Source: Collinsella sp. (GTDB taxonomy: Bacteria > Actinomycetota > Coriobacteriia > Coriobacteriales > Coriobacteriaceae). Taken from it: a stretch of 22,940 bases of DNA. Positions within the stretch are counted from its first letter, which is position 1. Every line of letters starts with the position of its first letter. A model generated the notes under the pieces. That model was not told the DNA's origin and did no database searches. It worked only from the letters and a program-made list of their open reading frames with translations. Made by a program: the position numbers and the translations under genes. The stretch lies in NCBI GenBank assembly GCA_031294825.1, contig JAUMPM010000015.1, positions 1-22,940 of the forward strand, in the 5' to 3' direction. Below, piece by piece: positions 6,412 to 14,422 of this stretch.

Positions 6412-7437
6412 TTAGTTAAGACGCTCCACAAAGAAATCTGCCATGGAGAGGAACAGCTCGCGTGCGTGCGGATCAAGCTCAACGTTCTCGATGGCCGCTT
6501 TGGCCTTAGCGGTCAGGTCGAGCGCGTAAGTGTGGGCGTAATCGATGGAGCCGGTCTCCTGGAAGATCTCCACGGCGCGTGCGAGCTGCGCGGGATCATC
6601 GGTGCCCGAGGAAAGAATCGCCTCGACCTCGTCGTGGTGGCGCTCATCAGAGAGGGCGTGTACGGCGACAAGCGTGCGCTTGCCCTCGGTGATGTCGGTG
6701 CGGAAGTCCTTGTTGGCGGCTTCCTTAGTGCCGACAAGGTTGAGCAGGTCGTCCTGAATCTGAAAGGCAAGGCCTGTGTGCAGGCCAAAGGCGCGCAGCG
6801 CTTCGATTTGCTCATCGCTGCCGCCGCCGATAATGGCTCCGGCGGCAAGCGGCGTGGCTCCGCTGTAAAACGCGGTCTTGTGCGTCGCCATGTCCAGGTA
6901 GTCATCAACCGAGATATCAAAGCGCCCGTCACGGACCCAACCCAGGTCGAGTGCTTGACCCTCAATGGTGCGGACGATCATCTCGGTAAGCTCGTGGAGC
7001 ACGCGCAGCTTCACGTCGGACTCCAGCGTAGGGTCGTCGAGAACCGTCTTGGTGACCATGGTGAGCGCCAGGTCGCCACAATTGATGGCAAGGCCCGTGC
7101 CCTCGGTAAGGTGCATGCAGGGCTTGCCTCGACGAAGCTGTCCGTTGTCGGCGATGTCGTCGTGGATCAGCGCGCCCGACTGGAAATGCTCGATGGCTGC
7201 CGCGGCGCTGCGGGCGCTCTCAAAGCTACCGCCCACTGCGGTTGCGGCGAGCATGCAGATAAGCGGGCGGTGGCGCTTGCCGGCGTTGGCCGTAAAAGCC
7301 GAGAGCGGCGCGTACAGGTAGCGCTCGATATCGGCAGAGGTCGCCTGTCCGTCAAAGAACGTGGCCAGATAGTCGTTAATCTGGTCAAAGTGCTGGGCTA
7401 AAAAGCTGGTAAACGGACTGGACACGGGTTCTCGCAT
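6412..7437 (-). CDS. Polyprenyl (isoprenyl) diphosphate synthase
   Basis: This is a trans-isoprenyl diphosphate synthase, which condenses isopentenyl diphosphate onto allylic diphosphates to make chain lipids such as the undecaprenyl or quinone side-chain precursors. The first Asp-rich motif is HDDIADNGQLRRG; the second is QIQDDLLN, where the usual last Asp is Asn. GKRHRP near residue 55 and the KTAFYSGATPLAAG region match the family, and the length (341 residues) is typical. The start at 7437 (MREPVSSPF) fits family N-termini and is preceded by AGAAAGA. An in-frame ATG at 7476 would add 13 residues but has no ribosome site. The product chain length cannot be read reliably. It lies 113 nt beyond the end of the PTS fusion gene on the same strand. 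Confidence 0.88.
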   Translation of the reverse strand: MREPVSSPFTSFLAQHFDQINDYLATFFDGQATSADIERYLYAPLSAFTANAGKRHRPLICMLAATAVGGSFESARSAAAAIEHFQSGALIHDDIADNGQLRRGKPCMHLTEGTGLAINCGDLALTMVTKTVLDDPTLESDVKLRVLHELTEMIVRTIEGQALDLGWVRDGRFDISVDDYLDMATHKTAFYSGATPLAAGAIIGGGSDEQIEALRAFGLHTGLAFQIQDDLLNLVGTKEAANKDFRTDITEGKRTLVAVHALSDERHHDEVEAILSSGTDDPAQLARAVEIFQETGSIDYAHTYALDLTAKAKAAIENVELDPHARELFLSMADFFVERLN

Positions 7438-7550
7438 TCTTTCTGAGGTTGCGTTGATGCAATATGCAGACAACATATTGCCACATTAGGGCGTTTGGCG
7501 CGGCAGTTTTGGCGATTTGGGACAACGGGCGTGCGTTTGATGGAGCGCGC

Positions 7551-10001
7551 CTAAATCAGCCCAAAATGCTCGAGCGCCGCAACGACACCGTCGTGATCGA
7601 CGGTGTCGGTCACGTAATCGGCCTTATCCTTGAGATAGTCCGGCGCATTGCCCATGGCGATACCGACATCGACGGCGTTCATCAGCGAGACGTCATTGCT
7701 GGCGTCGCCGATGCCGTATACGGTTCCGTGGTGGGGATCGAGGGCGTCGAGTACAGACTGGATGCCCCCGCGCTTCGTGCATTCGCGGGGCGAGATTTCG
7801 GTTACCCCGAGTTCGAGCTCGTTAAAGCACAGTAGCGGCTCAAGTGCCTTATCTTGAGCGATGTGGTTGGCGAGTGATGTAGACATCAAGATCTTGTAGA
7901 CACTGTAATGTTGCAGCTGCGTGACTGCGTCGCCCAGGGTGCGCGCGTATCCGGGAGCATCGGGCGCATCGGCACTCATGCGCACGACGCCGTTGAGGCC
8001 CTCAAAGCGGATGACCTCGTCCGATTGCTCAAGATAGGGGGCAAGATGCTGCAGCATGCTGGGTGTCATCGACAGATCGCGAATTGCGTGTCCGTTGATC
8101 TCGGCGTAACCGCCCGCAAGACAGACGATGCCGGTCCAAGGCAGCTCAAGAAGTTTGGGGTGGATGCAGCTGAGGGTGCGTCCCGTGCAGATAAAGGCCA
8201 TGTTGCCGTTGGCGACAAACTCGCGGATTGCCTGCGAAACCGCCTCGTTGGGATAGGGGGAGAGGTCCCGCTCGTCTTCGGGAAGGTCTTGGGCGAGCCT
8301 GGGGTCTTGCCAGGCGAGCGTTCCGTCGATATCGAAGAAGCAAATATTGCCGCGCTTATGGGCTGCGCTGGCGGCAGGGGAGGCCGAGGTGGTGGGCACA
8401 AATTCCGGCTCGAGGCCCATGATCTGGTCAAAATGCTCTTTAACGCGGGGAACGGAGATGCCGATAATCACCTGGGCGGTCTTGCCCGTAATGATGAGGC
8501 CCTTGGCGCCCACCGCGACAAACGACGCGTTATCTGCAACGATGGAAGGGTCTGCGACCTCGACGCGCAGGCGCGTGGCGCAGTTGGTTGCGCCCACGAT
8601 ATTGCCAACGCCACCTAAAAGCTGAATTACCCGCTCAGCGAGGACGTGATCTTGATCGGATTGACTATTGGCCTCGTCATTGGGAGATTGCTCTTTGGCA
8701 AAGTCGCTTCCCGTTAAACAATCGATTGCCGCGCGATTGGCGACATGATCCTCGCGGCCCGGCGTCTTAAGGTCATAGACCAAGATGAGTGCTCGAAAAC
8801 TAACAAAAAAGATGAGGCTAAAGGCAAGGCCGATACCGAGCGCCAAAAGATAGGCACCGGCATGCGTGCGCATGAGCGGAATAAAGTTGAAGGCTGCCAT
8901 CTCCATGAGGCCGCCCGAGAAGATGCCGACGATGCCAAAGAGATTCATGGCTGTGGCAAGGCAAGACGATAAGACGGCGTAGAGCAAAAAGAGCCCGGGG
9001 TGGGTGAACATAAAGAGAAACTCGAGTGGCTCGGTAACGCCGCAAACCACCGAGGCGATGATGGCGGGAACAAGGATGACCCTGAGGCCGGCGCGGCGCT
9101 CGGGTTTTGCGGTGGAGTAGAACGCAGCTGCGATGGCAGGAAGGCCAAAGAGCTTGACCCAGCCGGTGGCGGTAAAACCGGCCCACGGCGCAAGCTCATT
9201 AAGGGGGCGCGTGCTATGGGAGAGGATGGGGAGCAAACTGCTCCACGTGGCGTAGATGCCGTCGTTAATGACCAGGTTGTCGTAGTAGATCGGCATGTAG
9301 AGCAGGTGGTGCAGGCCAAAGGGCTCGAGTGCTCGTTCTAAAAAGACAAAGATGCCCACGCCAAAGGGACCGACGCCTGCAAGCGCGTGACGCAGCGTAT
9401 CGGTTACATCGTATACGTAGGGCACGATGGCGGCCGAGATAGCGGCAAGAGCAAACACGGCAAAAAAGCTGATGAGGTAGACCAGCGAGGAGCCCGAGAA
9501 GGTGCCGAGCCAATCGGGAACCTTGGCATCGTAGAAGCGGTCATGGATGGCAACGACGGTTGCCGATACCGCCAGCGGGCCGATAATGCCGGTGTCGAGC
9601 GTCTTGATGCCGTCGATGACGGTGATACCGCTGGCGGAGGTCAAAGATGACGGGTACTCAAGTCCAAGGTTGTCTCCGCTCAGCTTAATGATCTCGCTCA
9701 AAAAGAAGCAGTAGGCAAAATAGGCGACGAGAGCCTCGAGACAGCAACGAGCCGGTTGTTTTTGGGCAAGACCGATGGGCAGCGCTACGGCAAAAAGGAG
9801 CGGGAGGCGTTTAAAGACCGTCCACGAGCCGCGCTGGATGATGGTCCAAAAAACGTACCAAGGGGTTCCGTATACGGCGAGATCGCCGACGATGTCCGCA
9901 GTCGTTGCGAGAGCGGAGACGCCGACCATGAGGCCTGATATAGAAAACAGCATGGCGGGCGCGAACATTGCCCCGCCAAAGCGTTGGATTTTTTGCAGCA
10001 T
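7551..10001 (-). CDS. PTS EIIC-EIIB transporter fused to a HAD-type sugar phosphatase
   Basis: One uninterrupted 816-residue frame holds three modules. Residues ~1-415 form an EIIC of the glucose/maltose superfamily: about ten hydrophobic segments, a GLHHLLYMPIYY segment and the GVTEPLEFLFMF signature. Residues ~447-530 form EIIB with phosphorylatable Cys474 in NCATRLR. Residues ~550-816 form a Cof-like (IIB) HAD phosphatase: Asp557 and Asp559 in FFDIDGTL, ICTGRT as motif II and GDASNDVSLM as motif IV. EIIC-EIIB imports and phosphorylates a sugar; the tethered phosphatase could remove that phosphate at once. No EIIA or phospho-glycosidase is adjacent. GGAAGG lies 6 nt before the ATG. The gene is divergent from gntR and carries its operator motif. 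Sugar specificity is unknown; the alpha-glucan setting suggests maltose, trehalose or glucose. Confidence 0.85.
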   Translation of the reverse strand: MLQKIQRFGGAMFAPAMLFSISGLMVGVSALATTADIVGDLAVYGTPWYVFWTIIQRGSWTVFKRLPLLFAVALPIGLAQKQPARCCLEALVAYFAYCFFLSEIIKLSGDNLGLEYPSSLTSASGITVIDGIKTLDTGIIGPLAVSATVVAIHDRFYDAKVPDWLGTFSGSSLVYLISFFAVFALAAISAAIVPYVYDVTDTLRHALAGVGPFGVGIFVFLERALEPFGLHHLLYMPIYYDNLVINDGIYATWSSLLPILSHSTRPLNELAPWAGFTATGWVKLFGLPAIAAAFYSTAKPERRAGLRVILVPAIIASVVCGVTEPLEFLFMFTHPGLFLLYAVLSSCLATAMNLFGIVGIFSGGLMEMAAFNFIPLMRTHAGAYLLALGIGLAFSLIFFVSFRALILVYDLKTPGREDHVANRAAIDCLTGSDFAKEQSPNDEANSQSDQDHVLAERVIQLLGGVGNIVGATNCATRLRVEVADPSIVADNASFVAVGAKGLIITGKTAQVIIGISVPRVKEHFDQIMGLEPEFVPTTSASPAASAAHKRGNICFFDIDGTLAWQDPRLAQDLPEDERDLSPYPNEAVSQAIREFVANGNMAFICTGRTLSCIHPKLLELPWTGIVCLAGGYAEINGHAIRDLSMTPSMLQHLAPYLEQSDEVIRFEGLNGVVRMSADAPDAPGYARTLGDAVTQLQHYSVYKILMSTSLANHIAQDKALEPLLCFNELELGVTEISPRECTKRGGIQSVLDALDPHHGTVYGIGDASNDVSLMNAVDVGIAMGNAPDYLKDKADYVTDTVDHDGVVAALEHFGLI

Positions 10002-10043
10002 GTTCTGCCTTCCGAATATCGAGGCGCGTTGCGCGTGGGGAAA

Positions 10044-10067
10044 CGTTTAAACAATGGATTCATTGTA
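10044..10067 (-). promoter_or_regulatory. -10 box and operator of the PTS fusion gene
   Basis: On the minus strand TACAAT (10062-10067) is a good -10 box; the -35 box is weak. The palindrome GTTTAAAC (10045-10052), as part of TTGTTTAAAC, lies just downstream of it, over the expected transcription start. The same 10-mer occurs upstream of gntR and malQ. Confidence 0.6.
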
Positions 10068-10166
10068 GAGGACCAGACGATTGTCGTACCGGCAGTTTTG
10101 AGCGAAACCGATTTGGGCATGACAGAAACCGTCAACGGTTAAATCCTGTCGCTTTACCGATATTCG

Positions 10167-10195
10167 GTTTAAACAACTTTAAGAAATGCTATCGT
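10167..10195 (+). promoter_or_regulatory. gntR promoter with operator over the -35 region
   Basis: GTTTAAAC (10167-10174, in the string GGTTTAAACAA) occupies the -35 position relative to an extended -10 box, TGC-TATCGT (10187-10195). It is the same palindrome as in the divergent PTS promoter. The overlap suggests autorepression by the GntR protein. Confidence 0.55.
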
Positions 10196-10230
10196 GCCTA
10201 GCCGGAAATGAATAATGTAGAGGTGAAACA

Positions 10231-11028
10231 ATGCCAAAAGCGATATACGAAGGAATCTACCGAGAAATACGCTCGCGCATCATTAATGGGACCTATGCGT
10301 TTCAGGAGATGCTGCCAACCGAAGCCGAGCTGACCGCGGAATTTGGCTGCACGCGCAATACCGTCCGCCGCGCTTTGAGCATGCTGGCCGACGGGATGTT
10401 TGTGCAGCCCATACACGGCAAGGGCGTGCGCGTTATTTGGCTTAAGGGCGAAACCGACATGTTGGGCGCACTCGAAGAGGTTGAGTCGTTTGGCGAGTTT
10501 GCAAAGCGCAACAATGCCGTTGCATCGACGGACGTCAAGTCTTTCGAACATCTGGTTTGCACCGAGCAACTCTCTCGTCACCTGGGCTTTAAGGTGGGCG
10601 AGGAGTTGATTCGCGTAGTGCGTGTCCGAAGCCTCAACGGCAACGCGCGCCAAGTGGACCATGGCTATTTTTTGGCGTCGATCGCCAAGGGCCTGACTCC
10701 CGAGATCGCGGCAGATTCTATTTACGGCTATCTGGAGCACAAGCGCGGTGTCAAAGTGATGGCGAGCCGTCGTACGGTGAGTGTCGAGCTCGCCAACGAT
10801 GAGGACTGCAGCTATCTTGACCTCGGCAAATACAACTGCGTTGCCGTCATGGAGAGTCAGTCGTACACCTCGGATGGCATCTTGTTTGAGGTGACGCACA
10901 CTCGCACACACCCCGAGATCTTCCATTACCGCGTCAATTCCAAGCGATTGCCGGCTAGCTCGCAGCCTGACGAGACTCATGGCCTCAAAGAGAAAACGCC
11001 CGGTCAAACCGACGGTACATCGGCTTGA
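10231..11028 (+). CDS. GntR-family (HutC/TreR-like, UTRA) transcriptional regulator
   Basis: This 265-residue protein has an N-terminal winged helix-turn-helix (residues ~4-70: IYREIRSRIINGTY, LPTEAELTAEFGCTRNTVRRAL, HGKGVRV) followed by a UTRA effector domain (~90-240). The order matches the HutC/TreR branch of GntR regulators, which bind sugars or sugar phosphates. GAGGTGAAACA precedes the ATG. It is divergent from the PTS-phosphatase gene and upstream of the sugar ABC operon, and shared TTGTTTAAAC sites link it to both and to malQ. TTGTTTATACAA at 11062 differs by one base from the Bacillus TreR operator as I recall it (TTGTATATACAA). The last dozen or so codons lie inside the terminator hairpin. 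The effector is unknown; a phosphorylated product of the neighbouring PTS is plausible. Confidence 0.88.
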   Translation: MPKAIYEGIYREIRSRIINGTYAFQEMLPTEAELTAEFGCTRNTVRRALSMLADGMFVQPIHGKGVRVIWLKGETDMLGALEEVESFGEFAKRNNAVASTDVKSFEHLVCTEQLSRHLGFKVGEELIRVVRVRSLNGNARQVDHGYFLASIAKGLTPEIAADSIYGYLEHKRGVKVMASRRTVSVELANDEDCSYLDLGKYNCVAVMESQSYTSDGILFEVTHTRTHPEIFHYRVNSKRLPASSQPDETHGLKEKTPGQTDGTSA

Positions 11029-11042
11029 CCGGGCGTTTTCTC
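10990..11042 (+). terminator. gntR terminator overlapping the end of the gene
   Basis: The arms 10990-11007 and 11025-11042 are perfect 18-bp reverse complements (GAGAAAACGCCCGGTCAA and its mate), with a further CCGA/TCGG stem inside the loop. The stem has the A-tract/T-tract flanks of an intrinsic terminator. The gntR stop codon (11026-11028) is within the right arm. Confidence 0.8.
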
Positions 11043-11061
11043 TGCATTAGATAACAAATAA

Positions 11062-11148
11062 TTGTTTATACAAAACTTGTCAAGTATCAAGTTGAAATTA
11101 CCGTTCACCGAAGTTTTTCTACCGCTCTAGTAATACTTGTTCAAACAA
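11062..11148 (+). promoter_or_regulatory. Operator region of the sugar ABC operon
   Basis: Two GntR-like sites occur between gntR and the binding-protein gene: TTGTTTATACAA (11062-11073) and TTGTTCAAACAA (11137-11148; 5-bp arms around a 2-nt centre). Both resemble the TTGTTTAAAC site of the PTS, gntR and malQ promoters. A possible promoter is TTGTTT (11062) with TATCAA (11085) at 17 nt, overlapping the first site. The promoter call is weak; the sites are clearer. Confidence 0.5.
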
Positions 11149-11256
11149 CTAGCCAAATAGCGTATCGTTCAAATCAGCAAAAGGGGCAAAGTCCCCGAGC
11201 CAATCTCCGAAGGCGGCGGCAAAGGGTGCCGCCACGGTGTGAAAGGGTGGATTGTA

Positions 11257-12573
11257 ATGAAGAACGAAATGAGCAGAAGGCAGTTCCTGGGCTTTGCTGG
11301 TTCCGCGGCTGCAGTTCTTGGTCTGGGCCTCGTGGGTTGCGGTGGTTCTGCCGGCTCCGGCTCCTCTGCTTCTGGTGACGCTGCCGAGGTCTACTTCCTC
11401 CAATTCAAGCCCGAGGTCGACAAGGAGTGGAAGGAGATCGCCAAGGCCTATAAGAAGGAGAAGGGCGTCGAGGTCAAGATCGTGACCGCCGCTTCCAACA
11501 CCTACGAGGAGAAGCTTAAGTCCGAGATGTCCAAGAGCTCCGCTCCGACCCTGTTCCAGGTCAACGGCCCCACCGGTCTTAAGAACTGGAAGGATTACTG
11601 CGCCGACCTGTCCGATACCAAGCTCCGCGGTGAGCTCATTGACGACTCCCTGGCTCTGCAGTCCGACGGCAAGGATGTGTGCATCGACTGGGTTCAGGAG
11701 AGCTTCGGCATTATTTACAACAAGCAGCTGCTCGAGAAGGCTGGCTACAAGGCCGAGGACATCAACTCCTTCGACAAGCTGAAGGCTTGTGCCGACGACA
11801 TCCAGGCCCGCAAGGACGAGCTTGGTGTCGAGGGTGCCTTCACTTCCGCCGGCATGGACGACTCCTCCAGCTGGCGCTACACCACCCACCTTGCCAACAT
11901 GCCGCTCTACTACGAGTTTGAGAAGGAGCACAACCAGGAGGACGACGAGATCAAGGGTGAGTTCCTCGACAACTACAAGCAGATCTTCGACCTGTACATC
12001 ACCGACTCCACCTGCGATCCTTCGCAGCTTGCTTCCAAGACCGGCGACGACGCCACCAACGAGTTCGCAACCGGCAAGGCCGTCTTCTACCAGAACGGCT
12101 CTTGGGCCTACTCTGACCTCGTCAAGGCCGGCATGACCGACGATCAGATTGGCATGATGCCCATCTACATCGGTGTTGACGGCGAGGAGAACCAGGGCCT
12201 GTGCTCCGGCGGCGAGAACTACTGGTGCGTCAGTTCCCAGGCTTCCGAGGATGCCCAGAAGGCCACCGAGGACTTCATGTATTGGTGCGTCACCGCTGAC
12301 ACCCCGACCAGCATCATCGCCGACAAGATGGGTCTGACCGCTCCGTTCAAGAGCGCCAAGGAGACCACCAACGTCTTCTCGCAGCAGGCCGTTGCCATGG
12401 CCAAGGACGGCAAGAAGACCGTCGCTTGGGACTTCGTCTACATTCCCTCCGAGGAGTGGAAGAAGAACCTCAAGCAGGCTCTGATTGCCTACGCTGCCGA
12501 TAACAGCAAGTGGGACGGCGTCAAGAACGCCTTCGTCGATGGCTGGAAGACCGAGAAGGCCGCTTCCGAGTAA
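11257..12573 (+). CDS. Sugar ABC transporter substrate-binding lipoprotein (MalE-like)
   Basis: This 438-residue extracellular solute-binding protein captures sugar, probably maltose or maltodextrin, at the cell surface for the MalF/MalG-type permeases encoded next. The N-terminus has a twin-arginine motif (SRRQFLGF) followed by a hydrophobic stretch and a lipobox, LVGC, with Cys28. It is thus predicted to be Tat-exported and lipid-anchored. A Gly/Ser-rich linker then leads into the family-1 binding fold (FQVNGPTGLKNW, FYQNGSWAYSDL). The start at ATG 11257 is supported by AAAGGGTGG 6 nt upstream; a GTG at 11239 would add six residues without a site. Codon use is strongly biased, as expected for an abundant binding protein. 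The substrate is inferred from the MalQ and phosphorylase neighbours. Confidence 0.9.
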   Translation: MKNEMSRRQFLGFAGSAAAVLGLGLVGCGGSAGSGSSASGDAAEVYFLQFKPEVDKEWKEIAKAYKKEKGVEVKIVTAASNTYEEKLKSEMSKSSAPTLFQVNGPTGLKNWKDYCADLSDTKLRGELIDDSLALQSDGKDVCIDWVQESFGIIYNKQLLEKAGYKAEDINSFDKLKACADDIQARKDELGVEGAFTSAGMDDSSSWRYTTHLANMPLYYEFEKEHNQEDDEIKGEFLDNYKQIFDLYITDSTCDPSQLASKTGDDATNEFATGKAVFYQNGSWAYSDLVKAGMTDDQIGMMPIYIGVDGEENQGLCSGGENYWCVSSQASEDAQKATEDFMYWCVTADTPTSIIADKMGLTAPFKSAKETTNVFSQQAVAMAKDGKKTVAWDFVYIPSEEWKKNLKQALIAYAADNSKWDGVKNAFVDGWKTEKAASE

Positions 12574-12604
12574 GCAGTTGCTGCCCAAGCTATCTGATTA
12601 GCGA

Positions 12605-12640
12605 CAGGGGGCGGGCAGACGTTGGTTTGCCCGCCCCCTG
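12605..12640 (+). other. GC-rich hairpin between binding-protein and permease genes
   Basis: CAGGGGGCGGGCA (12605-12617) pairs perfectly with 12628-12640 over 13 bp, with no T-run. Such stems after binding-protein genes usually protect the upstream mRNA or reduce read-through, giving more binding protein than permease. Confidence 0.75.
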
Positions 12641-12660
12641 CATATTGAAAGGACCCTTTT

Positions 12661-13515
12661 ATGGGCAAAGCACTCAAGCGCTGGTGGCCGCTCTTTATGC
12701 TGCCCACGTGTCTGGCGTTTATGATCGGGTTCGTGATCCCTTTTATCCAGGGCTTCTATCTCTCGTTCTGCCAGTTTATTATCATTAGTAACGCGCACTT
12801 TGTCGGTATCGAGAACTACGTACGCGCGCTGTCCGATCCGCAGTTTGCCACGTCGTTCTTCTTTACGGTGGCGTTTGCCTTCCTGTCGACGGTGCTCATC
12901 AACGTGATCGCCCTGGCCATTGCGCAGGCGCTCACCCGCAAGGCGCTCAAGGGCACCAACATCTTCCGTACGATCTTCTTCATGCCTAACCTGATCGGCG
13001 GCATCGTGCTGGGCTACATTTGGCAGATTCTGATCAACTGCCTGCTCTCCAACGTGGGCGCCCAGCTCATCGCCCTTAACTCTGCTGCTGGCTTCTGGGG
13101 CCTTATCATCCTGACCCTGTGGCAGCAGGTCGGCTACATGATGATCATCTACATCGCTGGTCTGCAGTCCATTCCGTCCGACTACATCGAGGCCGCCAAG
13201 GTCGACGGCGCCACGGCATGGCAGACGTTTTGGAAGGTTAAGATCCCCAATCTGATGCCGACGATCACCATCTGCCTGTTCCTGTCCATCACCAACGGCT
13301 TTAAGCTGTTCGACCAGAACCTCGCCCTTACCGGCGGCGCTCCCGCACACTCCACCGAGATGCTCGCCCTGAACATCTACAACACGTTCTACTCGCGTGC
13401 CGGTATCGCATGGCAGGGCATCGGTCAGGCCAAGGCAGTTATCTTCTGCATCCTGGTCGTCGCTATCTCCATGATTCAGCTTAAGGCCACGAGGTCCAAG
13501 GAGGTGCAGCAGTAA
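12661..13515 (+). CDS. Sugar ABC transporter permease, MalF type
   Basis: This 284-residue inner-membrane permease has six predicted transmembrane segments and the MalF-type EAA loop (YIEAAKVDGATAWQTFWKVKIPNL), which docks onto the ATPase. GAAAGGACC lies upstream of the ATG. It lacks the long N-terminal extension and large periplasmic loop of enterobacterial MalF, as usual in Gram-positive carbohydrate importers (compare MsmF or LacF). Its stop codon overlaps the start of the next permease gene (TAATG), indicating translational coupling and a heterodimeric pore. Confidence 0.9.
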   Translation: MGKALKRWWPLFMLPTCLAFMIGFVIPFIQGFYLSFCQFIIISNAHFVGIENYVRALSDPQFATSFFFTVAFAFLSTVLINVIALAIAQALTRKALKGTNIFRTIFFMPNLIGGIVLGYIWQILINCLLSNVGAQLIALNSAAGFWGLIILTLWQQVGYMMIIYIAGLQSIPSDYIEAAKVDGATAWQTFWKVKIPNLMPTITICLFLSITNGFKLFDQNLALTGGAPAHSTEMLALNIYNTFYSRAGIAWQGIGQAKAVIFCILVVAISMIQLKATRSKEVQQ

Positions 13516-14354
13516 TGAAACGCGATAAGGCTATCAACCGCGCGCTCTCGATTTTCTTTACGATCCTGTCGCTCGCATGGATCTACCCCGTGTTCATGAT
13601 TGCGCTCAATTCCTTTAAAAAGGCAACTGCAATCAGCACCACCACGGCATTCGATCTGCTCACGCCCGAGACGTTCAACGGTCTCGCAAACTACGTGCAC
13701 GCTCTTAACGAGCAGGGCTTTGCCTCGGCGTTTATGTACTCGCTCATCATCACGGTCACGTCGGTCGTTCTGATCTTGGTGTGCTGCTCCATGTGCGCTT
13801 GGTACGTAGTCCGTGTCAACAACAAGATCTCGAACTTCTTCTATTACCTGTTCGTCTTCTCGATGGTCGTGCCCTTCCAAATGCTCATGTTCACGCTGTC
13901 CAATTTGGCGGACCGCATCGGCTTTAACACGCCGTTCAACATCTGCTTTATCTATCTTGGCTTTGGCGCGGGCCTGGCGGTCTTTATGTTCGCCGGCTTT
14001 GTAAAGAACATTCCGCTCGAGATCGAAGAGGCGGCCATGATCGACGGCTGCAACCCGGTTCAGGTGTTCTTTAAGATCGTCCTTCCCATCATGAAGCCCA
14101 CCTATCTTTCGGTCGGCATTCTCGAGACCATGTGGGTCTGGAACGACTATCTGCTGCCCTACCTTACCCTCGACTCCACCAAGTACAGGACCATTCCTAT
14201 CTTGATCCAGTACTTCCGCGGCGGCTACGGCCACGTCGAGCTCGGTCCCATGATGGCCTGCATCATGATGGTCGTTATCCCCATCGTCATCATGTACATC
14301 CTCTGCCAGAAGTACATCATCGACGGCGTGGTGGCAGGTGCCGTCAAGGGCTGA
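13515..14354 (+). CDS. Sugar ABC transporter permease, MalG type
   Basis: This 279-residue partner permease has six predicted membrane segments. The N-terminus (SLAWIYPVFMIALNSFK) and the EAA loop (EIEEAAMIDGCNPVQVFFKIVLP) are typical of the MalG/MsmG group. It starts one base inside the stop codon of the preceding permease gene, so the two are translationally coupled and should be made in equal amounts. A GC-rich hairpin (14379-14405) follows before the ATPase gene. Confidence 0.9.
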   Translation: MKRDKAINRALSIFFTILSLAWIYPVFMIALNSFKKATAISTTTAFDLLTPETFNGLANYVHALNEQGFASAFMYSLIITVTSVVLILVCCSMCAWYVVRVNNKISNFFYYLFVFSMVVPFQMLMFTLSNLADRIGFNTPFNICFIYLGFGAGLAVFMFAGFVKNIPLEIEEAAMIDGCNPVQVFFKIVLPIMKPTYLSVGILETMWVWNDYLLPYLTLDSTKYRTIPILIQYFRGGYGHVELGPMMACIMMVVIPIVIMYILCQKYIIDGVVAGAVKG

Positions 14355-14378
14355 TGCCGTAACTGTTTTGCAAGTTTC

Positions 14379-14405
14379 TGCGGCGCCCCTCAGCGCGGCG
14401 CCGCA
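14379..14405 (+). other. GC-rich hairpin between permease and ATPase genes
   Basis: TGCGGCGCC (14379-14387) pairs perfectly with GGCGCCGCA (14397-14405), loop of 9 nt, no T-run. It is a second intercistronic stem in the operon and probably tunes mRNA stability or expression of the ATPase gene just downstream. Confidence 0.65.
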
Positions 14406-14422
14406 TATCGAAAGGTAAAGAC

